From: Alloalcanivorax profundimaris
Lineage (GTDB): Bacteria; Pseudomonadota; Gammaproteobacteria; Pseudomonadales; Alcanivoracaceae
DNA: 64,000 nt
NCBI RefSeq assembly: GCF_015265435.1
Contig: NZ_JABJWH010000036.1
Coordinates: 372,001-436,000, forward strand
Direction of reading: 5' to 3'
The translations under genes were made by a program, and so were the position numbers. The first letter of the stretch is position 1. Each line of letters starts with the position of its first letter. Positions 34,683 to 42,228 of this stretch are shown here, piece by piece. The notes below the pieces were generated by a model, which saw nothing but the letters and a program-made list of their open reading frames with translations, made no database searches and had not been told where the DNA came from.

Positions 34683-35952
34683 GGCGCATCTGCTGATCCG
34701 CAAGGGGCGCGTGATCGACCCGGCTTCCGGCCGTGACGAGGTGGCCGACCTGCTGGTGGAAGACGGCCGTCTGGCGCGCATCGGCGCCAGCCTGGACGCC
34801 CCCGGCGCGGAAATCGTCGAGGCCGAGGGGCACTGGGTGCTGCCCGGCCTGGTGGACGCCTGCGTGCATTTGTCCGTGCCCGGCAGCGGCCGGGCCGGTG
34901 ACATCGCCTCGGAAACCCGCGCCGCCGCCGCCGGTGGCGTCACCCATCTGGCCGCCCAGCCGGATTGCGGGCCGGTGGATTCCACCGCCGTGGTGCGCCT
35001 GATCCGCGAGCAGGCCGGCCAGGCCGGCTTCGCCCGGGTGCTGCCGGTGGCGGCCCTGACCCAGGGCCTGGAAGGCCATCAACTGGCGGAAATGGCCACC
35101 CTGGCCCGGGCCGGCTGCATCGCCGTGGGCCAGGGCGGCGCGCCGGTGGCCGATGCCCTGGTGCTCAAACGGGGCCTGGAATACGCCGCCACCTTCGATC
35201 TGCCGGTGATGTTCCGGCCCCAGGAAGCGGCCCTGTCCGCCGGCGGCTGCGCCCACGACGGGCCGGTGGCCACCCGCCTGGGGCTGCCGGGCATTCCGGC
35301 GGTGGCGGAGTCCGTGGAGCTGGCCCGGGACCTGCTGCTGGTGGAGGCCACCGGCGTGCGCGCCCACTTCCAGCAGATCTCCAGCCGCGATTCCCTGCCC
35401 CTACTGCGCGCCGCCAAGGCCCGCGGGCTGCCGGTCACCGCCGATGTAAGCGTTCACCATCTTCTGCTGGACGAGTCCGCCGTGGAGGGTTTCAACAGCC
35501 AGTGCCACGTGATCCCACCCCTGCGCGGCGCCGCCGATCGAGAAGCGCTGCTGGCGGCGGTGGCCGACGGCACCATCGACGCGGTTTGCTCCCAGCATCA
35601 GCCGGTGGGCTCTTCCAGCAAGGCGGCCCCCTTCCCCTCCACCAAGCCGGGGATTTCCGGGCTCGACACCCTGCTGCCGCTGATGCTCAAGCTGGCCGAG
35701 GACGGCGCCCTGCCCCTGGCCCGGGCGCTGGACGCGGTGACCGCCGCGCCGGCCCGCTGCCTGGGCATTCAGGCCGGGCATCTGGAGCCTGGCCGGCCCG
35801 CCAGCCTGTGCGTGCTGGCGGCGGACGAGAGCCGCACCCTGAGCAGCCACTGGCTGTCGGCGGGGCGCAACTCGCCCTGGCTGCACAGCCGCCTGCCCGG
35901 CGTGGTCAAGCTCACCGTGTGCCAGGGCCGGGTCAGCTGGCTGAGCGACTGA
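34672..35952 (+). CDS. pyrC': Non-catalytic dihydroorotase homologue PyrC' (PyrX)
   Basis: This 426-residue amidohydrolase-fold protein has lost the dihydroorotase active site. The usual DxHxHxR reads DACVHLS (62-68), so the first metal His is Cys64 and the substrate Arg is Ser68. The later His of the HVST motif is Gln (FQQISS), and the catalytic DHAPH region reads SQHQPV near residue 303. In Pseudomonas putida such a protein is the structural partner that PyrB needs for activity. It overlaps pyrB by 11 bp, and its 3' end overlaps the convergent dsb gene by 20 bp. Confidence 0.93.
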   Translation: MAVKAHLLIRKGRVIDPASGRDEVADLLVEDGRLARIGASLDAPGAEIVEAEGHWVLPGLVDACVHLSVPGSGRAGDIASETRAAAAGGVTHLAAQPDCGPVDSTAVVRLIREQAGQAGFARVLPVAALTQGLEGHQLAEMATLARAGCIAVGQGGAPVADALVLKRGLEYAATFDLPVMFRPQEAALSAGGCAHDGPVATRLGLPGIPAVAESVELARDLLLVEATGVRAHFQQISSRDSLPLLRAAKARGLPVTADVSVHHLLLDESAVEGFNSQCHVIPPLRGAADREALLAAVADGTIDAVCSQHQPVGSSSKAAPFPSTKPGISGLDTLLPLMLKLAEDGALPLARALDAVTAAPARCLGIQAGHLEPGRPASLCVLAADESRTLSSHWLSAGRNSPWLHSRLPGVVKLTVCQGRVSWLSD

Positions 35953-36517
35953 TCTGGAACACCAGCTTGCGCAGGGTCTCCGGCTGCAGCACGCCGGGGG
36001 CGAACTGCAGCTTGCCGTTCGGATCCCGGAAAATGGTGGCCGGGGTGCCACGGATGCCGAACTCCCGCATCAGGGCGTTGTTCTCCCGCAGCTTCCGGCC
36101 CACCGCCTCGGGCACCGGGTCCAGCGGCGCCAGCCCCTGCTCCTGGCCCTTGGCCAGGGCCGCCGCCGGATCGTCCGCCGCCAACACCGCCGCGCCCTCC
36201 GGGTAGCTGCCCGGGCGCAGCACGGCGACGATCACGTGGCGCACCTGGGTGCGGTTGTCCGGATCGTCCAGCAGCGGGCGCATGTCCCGCCATTGGCGGG
36301 TGCAGTAGGGGCACTTCATGTCGGTGAAGGTGTACACCACCCGGTCCGGGTTCGCCGGACCCTCGGCCACCCAATGGCTGCGCGAGAGCACCTCGAAGAT
36401 CTGTTTCTCCAGGGCGGCCCGGTCCTCGGGGGCATCCTGGGCGCGGGCGGCGCCGGTGGTGCCCAACAGGGCGAACACCAACAGGACCAGGGGATAACAA
36501 CGGCGGAATAACGGCAC
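35933..36517 (-). CDS. Periplasmic DsbA/DsbG-type thiol-disulfide protein
   Basis: This 194-residue protein has a signal peptide cleaved after ARAQ-like residues near 26, then a thioredoxin-fold domain with active site CPYC (Cys69, Cys72) in TDMKCPYCTRQW and the cis-proline in RGTPAT. CPYC is typical of DsbC/DsbG isomerases, but the long dimerisation domain is short or missing here. It follows a TlpA-like gene by 4 bp. I recall a similar dsbG cluster next to a two-component system in Pseudomonas aeruginosa. The redox direction is not certain. Confidence 0.87.
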   Translation of the reverse strand: MPLFRRCYPLVLLVFALLGTTGAARAQDAPEDRAALEKQIFEVLSRSHWVAEGPANPDRVVYTFTDMKCPYCTRQWRDMRPLLDDPDNRTQVRHVIVAVLRPGSYPEGAAVLAADDPAAALAKGQEQGLAPLDPVPEAVGRKLRENNALMREFGIRGTPATIFRDPNGKLQFAPGVLQPETLRKLVFQISRSAS

Positions 36518-36520
36518 GGT

Positions 36521-37348
36521 TCACTCCTTCTCGGGTGGCTCGGATATCAGATGGGGGCGCAGAAAATGCCGCAGGCTGGCCGCCGACAGCGCCCCCAGAT
36601 GGCTGTTCACCAGACGCCCGTCGGCGTCCAGCAGCAAGGTGGTAGGCAGGCCGCCGCCCAGGGCGCGGCCCAGGTCCCGGTGAGGGTCCAGCAAGACCCG
36701 TTCCAGGCGCAGGCCCTCGGTGCTCAGATAGCGACGCACGGCGTCCGCGCCCTCGCCCTGGTTGGCGTACAGGAAGCGCACCGCCGGGTAGTCCCGCTGG
36801 CCCTGCTCCAGCACCGGCATTTCCCGCCGGCAGGGCGGGCACCAACTGGCCCACAGGTTGATCAGGGTAACCCGGCCGCCGGCGGCCTCGCGCAACGGCA
36901 CCGGGTCGCCGCCCAGGTCATACAGGGTGACGTCCGGCGCCGGCGCCGCCGTGGGCCGCAGGGGCGCCAGCACCAGCACGGCGAACAGCGCCGCCAGGCC
37001 CCCGCCGAGCAGCGCCCGGCCGGTTTCCGCGAACGCCTTGCCATGGCCGCGCCAGCGGGCCAGGGCCAGCCCGATCAGGGCGCCGGCCACGGCGCCGGGC
37101 CACCAGAAGCCGCCATCGCGCGGGTCCAGCATGGCCAGGGGCCCGCCATACTGATCCGCGTAGCGAATCACGAACGCCAGCCGGGCGCCGATCAGGGCGC
37201 TGAACAGCATCCAGCTGAGCACCGGCTCCGCGTCCGGGCGTTCCCCGCGCCGGCGCCAGGCGGCCGTGCCCCAGGCGACCAGCACGCCGGCCAGCCACGG
37301 CAGCATGGCGAGGGGCAGGGCCAGGGGGCCCAGGTTGAAGGCGGTCAT
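36521..37348 (-). CDS. Membrane Lgt-like domain fused to a TlpA-type thioredoxin
   Basis: This 275-residue protein has two parts. Residues 1-130 form about four membrane segments resembling part of prolipoprotein diacylglyceryl transferase (ALIGARLAFVIRYADQY, with a GGFWWPGAVAGAL loop). Residues 138-265 are a TlpA/ResA-like thioredoxin with active site CPPC (Cys170, Cys173) in LWASWCPPCRREMP. The catalytic Lgt His-Gly motif is not obvious, so the first part probably serves as a membrane anchor. With the DsbG-like protein 4 bp downstream it likely handles periplasmic reductant flow. Confidence 0.87.
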   Translation of the reverse strand: MTAFNLGPLALPLAMLPWLAGVLVAWGTAAWRRRGERPDAEPVLSWMLFSALIGARLAFVIRYADQYGGPLAMLDPRDGGFWWPGAVAGALIGLALARWRGHGKAFAETGRALLGGGLAALFAVLVLAPLRPTAAPAPDVTLYDLGGDPVPLREAAGGRVTLINLWASWCPPCRREMPVLEQGQRDYPAVRFLYANQGEGADAVRRYLSTEGLRLERVLLDPHRDLGRALGGGLPTTLLLDADGRLVNSHLGALSAASLRHFLRPHLISEPPEKE

Positions 37349-37417
37349 GATGGTCGGCTCTCTCCTCGGCGTGATTCGGGGCCCGGGCGGTTGTCGGCGA
37401 CAGGCTGGCCGCCGATG

Positions 37418-37434
37418 ATTAACGCCGGGTTAAT
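37418..37434. promoter_or_regulatory. Paired TTAA half-sites between dsb genes and the two-component system
   Basis: ATTAAC (37418-37423) and GTTAAT (37429-37434) are separated by GCCGG, placing two TTAA cores 11 bp apart. That spacing matches tandem half-sites of PmrA/QseB-type OmpR regulators, and such a regulator gene begins 46 bp downstream. It lies in the 131-bp divergent gap and could control both directions. Confidence 0.5.
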
Positions 37435-37479
37435 TCTGGCGCGCCAGGGTGGCCGGCACGGTGAACGTCGGGAGCAAGC

Positions 37480-38142
37480 ATGCACATTCTGTTGGTGGAA
37501 GACGATGCCCTGCTTGGCGACGGCGTGCAGGCGGGCCTGGAGGTGCACGGTTTCTCCGTGGCCTGGGTGCCCGACGCCGGCGCCGCCGAGGCGGCCCTGG
37601 CCGGGCCCGCCTTCGATCTGGTGATCCTGGATCTGGGGTTGCCGGACCGGGACGGCCTGGCTTTGCTGCGCCACTGGCGCCGCCAGGGCCGGGATGAGCC
37701 GGTGCTGGTGCTCACCGCCCGGGACGGCGTGGCCCATCGGGTGGCGGGTCTGAACGCCGGTGCCGACGACTACCTGGAAAAACCGTTCGATCTGGATGAG
37801 CTGGTGGCCCGGGTGCATGCCCTGCTGCGCCGGGCCGAGGGCCGCGCCGCGCCCATGGTGGAATACGGCCGGTTGCATTTCGACCCGGGCCGGCAGCGGG
37901 TCTGGCTGGACGGCCGGGAAGTGTCCCTGCCGCGCCGGGAACGGGCCCTGCTGCAGGCGCTGCTGGGCGCCCGGGGCCGGGTGCTGACCGCCGACGAACT
38001 GGCCGACCGGGTCTACGGCTGGACCGAGAGCGTGGAGAGCAACGCCCTGGCGGTGCACATCCACAGCCTGCGCCGCAAATTTGGCGACGGGCTGATCGAA
38101 ACCGTGCGCGGCCAGGGCTACCGGTTGGGAGCGCCGCCATGA
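37480..38142 (+). CDS. OmpR-family response regulator (QseB/PmrA-like)
   Basis: This 220-residue protein has a receiver with phospho-Asp51 (LVILDLGLPDRDG), pocket Glu7-Asp8-Asp9 and Lys in YLEKPF, followed by a winged-helix DNA-binding domain (about 125-218, with ESNALAVHIHSLRRKFG). It overlaps its kinase gene by 4 bp. Divergent placement beside the thiol-disulfide genes suggests these are targets. Confidence 0.95.
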   Translation: MHILLVEDDALLGDGVQAGLEVHGFSVAWVPDAGAAEAALAGPAFDLVILDLGLPDRDGLALLRHWRRQGRDEPVLVLTARDGVAHRVAGLNAGADDYLEKPFDLDELVARVHALLRRAEGRAAPMVEYGRLHFDPGRQRVWLDGREVSLPRRERALLQALLGARGRVLTADELADRVYGWTESVESNALAVHIHSLRRKFGDGLIETVRGQGYRLGAPP

Positions 38143-39446
38143 GGCTGGCGCCGTCGAGTCTGCGTGGCCGGCTGCTGCTGGGCCTGGGGCTGGGGCTGTC
38201 GGTGCTGTGGCTGGGGCTGGCGCTGTGGTTGCATCACGAGGTGCGCGACCGGGTGGCGGCGGTGCTCGACGAGCGGCTGGCGGCCTCGGCGCGCATGGTG
38301 GCGTCCCTGGTGGACGCCGGCGCGGCGGCGCCCGCCGCCCTGGCCGAAGGCGGCCGGCTGCCCCTGCGCGGCATCGCCTGCGAGGTGAGCGGCCTGCGCG
38401 GGGAGCTGCTGGCGCGCTCCAGCGGCGCGCCGGAGGGCGGCCTGGCGCTGGTCGAGGATGGCTTCGGCCAGCGCCGCCTGGATGGCGAAGTCTGGCGGGT
38501 GTTCACCGTTACCCAGGGCGATCTGCGGGTGGCGTCCGCGGAGCGCATGGCCGGGCGCACCGGCTTCATGCGCCAGGTGGCCCTGGTGCTGCTGGCGGCC
38601 CTGTCCCTGGGCCTGCTGGCCAGCCTGGCGTTGGTCTGGTGGGCGGTGGGCCGGGCCCTGGGGCCGTTGTCCTCCCTGCGTGATCAGCTTGCCGGCCGCG
38701 ACGCCGGCGACCGTCGAGCGGTGGCCACGCCGCCGGGGGCGGTGGAACTGGAGCCCATGGTGGCCACCCTGAATCAGGTGCTGGGCCGCGAGCGGGACGT
38801 CCTGGACCGGGAACGCCGGCTCACCGACGACCTGGCCCATGAGCTGCGCACTCCCCTGGCGGCGATCCGCACCCAGCTGCAGGTGGCCCAGCGCACCGAG
38901 GGCCCCCGCGCGGACCATGCCCGGGACGCCGCCGAGCAGGCGGCGGAACGGCTCGGCCACAGCCTCGACCAGTTGCTGGCCCTGGCCCGGGAGCGCAGCG
39001 CCCCGGCGGACCGGGCGTCCCTGGACGCGGTCCTGGACGGAGTGCTGGAGGAACTGGCGGCGCCGCTGCGGGCCAGGAACCTGAGCGTGCGGCGGGACGC
39101 CGTCGCCGGCGTGCCCCCGGCGCCCGCCGGGCTGGTGCGCATCGTGCTGCGCAATGTGCTGGAGAACGCGGTGCGCCACAGTCCGGAAGGCGGCATCATC
39201 GGCGTGACGGCCCTGGAAGACGGTGGCGTGGGGGTGCGGATCGACGATCAGGGGCCCGGGCTGGACGCGGAGCAGCGTCGCCGCGCGCTGGACCGGGGCT
39301 GGCGCGGCCACGGCGGTGGCCGGGGCCTGGGGTTGGCCATCGTCACCACCATCATGGCGCGCACCGACGGGCGGGTGGCCCTGGCCGCCGCGCCCGGCGG
39401 CGGCCTGCGGGTTCGCGTCAGCTGGCCGTCGGCGGATAGCGTTTGA
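38139..39446 (+). CDS. Sensor histidine kinase paired with the upstream regulator
   Basis: This 435-residue inner-membrane kinase has a membrane segment at about 13-33, a periplasmic loop of about 110 residues, and a second segment at about 148-170. The dimerisation helix carries phospho-His234 in LAHELRTPLAAIRTQL, followed by the ATPase (NVLENAVRHSPEGG, DDQGPGL, GRGLGLAIV). The periplasmic loop contains one cysteine (GIACEVSG), which could matter for redox sensing next to dsb genes; that is a guess. Its last 29 bp overlap the convergent lipoprotein gene. Confidence 0.94.
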   Translation: MRLAPSSLRGRLLLGLGLGLSVLWLGLALWLHHEVRDRVAAVLDERLAASARMVASLVDAGAAAPAALAEGGRLPLRGIACEVSGLRGELLARSSGAPEGGLALVEDGFGQRRLDGEVWRVFTVTQGDLRVASAERMAGRTGFMRQVALVLLAALSLGLLASLALVWWAVGRALGPLSSLRDQLAGRDAGDRRAVATPPGAVELEPMVATLNQVLGRERDVLDRERRLTDDLAHELRTPLAAIRTQLQVAQRTEGPRADHARDAAEQAAERLGHSLDQLLALARERSAPADRASLDAVLDGVLEELAAPLRARNLSVRRDAVAGVPPAPAGLVRIVLRNVLENAVRHSPEGGIIGVTALEDGGVGVRIDDQGPGLDAEQRRRALDRGWRGHGGGRGLGLAIVTTIMARTDGRVALAAAPGGGLRVRVSWPSADSV

Positions 39447-39942
39447 GCATGTCCGCCACCATGGCGTCGATGCGTTTGGCGCGGCGCTCGCTGCTCAGGC
39501 TCTCATAGAGGGTGTCGCGGCTGGTGGCTTCCCAGACCACCTTCTTGGTGCCGCGGTCCACGAACGCCACCTGCAGCTTGTATTCCTTATAGGTTTCGCC
39601 TTCCACCGGGGTGCTGGTGGACAGGCCATAGCCGTTGCCGAACCAGCCGAAACCGAACTGCAGGGTGCTGCCCTGGAATTTTTCCACCGGCACGAAGCGA
39701 TAACGCACCAGCAGGTCGGCGCCGTCCTCGCCGGCGCTGTCCAGGGGCCGGCCCGCCAGCTCCCGCTGAAGGGCCTCCTGGACCCGCTGGCCGTCCAGGC
39801 TGAGGGCTTTCTCGTCCTGTTCCGGCGGGTCGATGGCGTAGGTCCGGTAGCTGCCGAAGTCGGTGCCGGCGCGGTGGTCCACCACCACCGGCGACACACA
39901 GCCGGCCAGGGTCACGGCGAGAAAAAGGGCAAACCAGCGCAT
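39418..39942 (-). CDS. DUF4136 lipoprotein
   Basis: This 174-residue lipoprotein has a short signal peptide and lipobox TLAGC (Cys15). The mature domain begins with the YRTYAIDPP pattern and ends with ERRAKRIDAMVADMLKRYPP, matching the DUF4136 family of outer-membrane-associated lipoproteins of unknown function. The 3' end overlaps the convergent kinase gene by 29 bp, and a repeat of Gly/Phe (FGFGWFGNGYG) lies mid-protein. Confidence 0.9.
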   Translation of the reverse strand: MRWFALFLAVTLAGCVSPVVVDHRAGTDFGSYRTYAIDPPEQDEKALSLDGQRVQEALQRELAGRPLDSAGEDGADLLVRYRFVPVEKFQGSTLQFGFGWFGNGYGLSTSTPVEGETYKEYKLQVAFVDRGTKKVVWEATSRDTLYESLSSERRAKRIDAMVADMLKRYPPTAS

Positions 39943-40011
39943 GGCGTTTCTCCTCTGGGGAACGTTTGTGAAGCCTTGCAGGCAGTATAAAGCGCCACCG
40001 GCATGCCGGCG

Positions 40012-40911
40012 TCAATGCGGCGGAGCGTGTTCGCTGGCCGCTAGCCCGGCCTTGATGCCCTCGCCCAGATAACGGGCCGCGCGGCCCGCGTACTGGCCGT
40101 CGGCGTAGACCATGTACAGCTCCTGGTAACGGTACACGCCCTCGCGCAGGGGCAGGGGGTGCAGGGTGCCTTCGGCGAGATCGTCGCCGATCTCGGTCTC
40201 CGGCACCCAGGCGAAGCCCAGCCCGCGCAGCAGGGCCTGACGGCGGGTGTGGCCGTGGGAGAAGGTCCAGCGCTTCTCCGCCCCCAACCAGCCGGAATCC
40301 AGCCGCCGCCGGCCCGAGTCGCGCAGCACCAGTTGCCGGTGCGGGCGCAGATCGTCCAGGCCCAGGGTGCCCTGATGGTGCAGCGGGTGGTCCGGCGTCG
40401 CCACCGCCACGAAACGGATGCGTGTCAGGTGGTCGCCCATGAAGCCCGGCGGCACCCGCCCGGTGATCACCAGATCCGCCTCGTGGCGCAACAGCGCCTC
40501 CTCGGCCCCGGAGAGGATGGTTTCCTGGAATTCCACCCGGGTCAGCGGGCTTTCCTCCGCCAGATCCACCAGGGCGCACAGCACCAGGTCCTGGGGGAAC
40601 AGACCGTCCGCGGCCACCCGCACCAAGGGCTCCCAACCGTGGCCGAACTGGATGGCGCTGCTCTCGATGCGGCCCGCCTCCTCCAGCAGCACCTTGGCCT
40701 GCCGGTACAGCAGGTGGCCGGTTTCGGTGAGCCGGGCCCGCCGCCCCTCCAGGGCGAAGGCGCGCACGCCCAGCTCGGTCTCGATCTTCTGGATCGCGTA
40801 GCTGATCGCCGACTGGCTCTTGTTCAGCGCCTCCGCGGCGGCGGCGTAGCCGCCTTCGTCCACCACGGCGATCAGCGCCTGCCACTGGTCCAGGGTGATT
40901 TTGGTCGACAT
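40012..40911 (-). CDS. LysR-family transcriptional regulator
   Basis: This 299-residue protein has an N-terminal winged helix (about 7-65, with GYAAAAEALNKSQSAISYAI) and a C-terminal periplasmic-binding-protein-like effector domain. It is divergent from the diheme cytochrome peroxidase gene across 156 bp that also contain a Fur-box-like sequence. Its inducer is unknown; control of the divergent gene is plausible from position only. Confidence 0.94.
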   Translation of the reverse strand: MSTKITLDQWQALIAVVDEGGYAAAAEALNKSQSAISYAIQKIETELGVRAFALEGRRARLTETGHLLYRQAKVLLEEAGRIESSAIQFGHGWEPLVRVAADGLFPQDLVLCALVDLAEESPLTRVEFQETILSGAEEALLRHEADLVITGRVPPGFMGDHLTRIRFVAVATPDHPLHHQGTLGLDDLRPHRQLVLRDSGRRRLDSGWLGAEKRWTFSHGHTRRQALLRGLGFAWVPETEIGDDLAEGTLHPLPLREGVYRYQELYMVYADGQYAGRAARYLGEGIKAGLAASEHAPPH

Positions 40912-41007
40912 ATCGAAAAATTCGTCTCAGGGGGCCATGGGTCCGCCATTTCTATACCGTTTTTTCGATCAGGACAACGGAATCAAACGCCCGCTTAAAA
41001 ATAATAT

Positions 41008-41027
41008 CGATAACTATTATCATTAGC
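41008..41027. promoter_or_regulatory. Fur box upstream of the diheme cytochrome gene
   Basis: The sequence from 41009 to 41027 (GATAACTATTATCATTAGC) matches 15 of 19 positions of the Fur consensus, and the 7-1-7 form from 41008 to 41022 matches 12 of 14. It ends 40 bp before the start codon, in an AT-rich stretch standing out from GC-rich surroundings. Iron repression of the gene is inferred. Confidence 0.75.
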
Positions 41028-41067
41028 ATCCGTTTCCGGGTTTGTGTCATCGTTTGGGGAGATCGTT

Positions 41068-42198
41068 TTGCGGAATTGGATGGGGCGCGTGGGGAGCGCC
41101 GCCGTGCTGGGGGCCGTGCTGGGCGCCATGGCGACGCCGGCCGGGGCCGACGAAGCCGGTTTGCTGGAGCGCTACCGGGGTGACCGCGCCGGCTGGCCGG
41201 CGCCGGAACTGGATGAGGACGTGCCCTACCGGCCGCTGGCGGCGCTGCCGGCCCGGCCGCCTTACCCGGCGGACAATCCGGACACGCCGGCCAAGCGTGA
41301 ACTGGGCCGGTTGCTGTTCTTCGACCCGCGCCTGTCCGTCGCCGGCGACGTGGCCTGTGCCTCCTGCCACGACCCGGAGCAAGGGTGGAGCGATGGCCGC
41401 CGCAAGTCCCTGGGCCATGAGGACCAGGAAGGCGATCTCAACGCGCCCACGGTGGTGAACAGCGGCTATCTGGACGAGCTGTTCTGGGACGGCCGCGCCC
41501 ACAGCCTGGAGGAGCAGGCGCTGGCGAGCTGGACCAATCCGGTGGAAATGGCCGCCGACCCGGCGGCGGCCACCGCCCGGCTGGCGGCGGTGGCCGGTTA
41601 CCCGGCCCGTTTCCGGTCGGCGTTCGGCGATGCCCGCCTCAGCCCGCTTCGCATCCAGCGCGCCATTGCCACCTACATGCGCTCGGTGACCATGACCGAT
41701 ACCCCCTACGACCGCTTCCTGCGCGGCGAGCGCGAGGCGCTCAGCGACGCCCAGGTGCGCGGGCTGCATCTGTTCCGCACCCGGGCGCGCTGCATGAACT
41801 GCCACAACGGCGCCCTGCTCAGCGACGGCCGCTATCATCATCTCGGCTCGTCGTTCTACGCGGTGGGCAATTTCCAGGGCCGCTACGCGCTCAGCCATCG
41901 CGCCGAGGACGTGGGCGCCTTTCGCACCGCGCCGCTGCGTGGTGTCACCGAAACCGGGCCCTGGACCAGCGCCGGCCTGATCGACGATCTGGACGATCTG
42001 CTTTCCATCTACAACATGGGCTGGTGGCAGAACGCGCCGCTGGACGAAAAGATCGACGGCATTCCCTTCGCCACCCTGTCACCGCACATCCAGCCGTTGG
42101 ATCTGGAACCCGAGGAGCTGGCCGATCTGCGCGCCTTCCTGGACGCGCTCACCGGCACCATGCCGGAGGCGCGACCGCCGGCGCTGCCGGGCCGCTGA
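41068..42198 (+). CDS. Diheme cytochrome c peroxidase / MauG-like protein
   Basis: This 376-residue periplasmic protein has two c-type heme motifs, CASCH (Cys97, Cys100, His101) and CMNCH (Cys242, Cys245, His246). The layout is that of bacterial cytochrome c peroxidases and MauG/MbnH enzymes, with FFDPRLSVAGDVAC before heme 1 and APLRGV late in the second domain. Where family members often read PYxHDG, this protein reads GPWTSAG. The TTG at 41068 is chosen: GGGGAG lies about 7 bp upstream and it gives a proper signal peptide ending ATPAGA. A Fur box precedes it, and the TonB receptor operon converges on it, 30 bp away. Confidence 0.9.
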   Translation: MRNWMGRVGSAAVLGAVLGAMATPAGADEAGLLERYRGDRAGWPAPELDEDVPYRPLAALPARPPYPADNPDTPAKRELGRLLFFDPRLSVAGDVACASCHDPEQGWSDGRRKSLGHEDQEGDLNAPTVVNSGYLDELFWDGRAHSLEEQALASWTNPVEMAADPAAATARLAAVAGYPARFRSAFGDARLSPLRIQRAIATYMRSVTMTDTPYDRFLRGEREALSDAQVRGLHLFRTRARCMNCHNGALLSDGRYHHLGSSFYAVGNFQGRYALSHRAEDVGAFRTAPLRGVTETGPWTSAGLIDDLDDLLSIYNMGWWQNAPLDEKIDGIPFATLSPHIQPLDLEPEELADLRAFLDALTGTMPEARPPALPGR

Positions 42199-42228
42199 CC
42201 GGCCCGGCGGCTCCCGAGTCGGTGTCGA

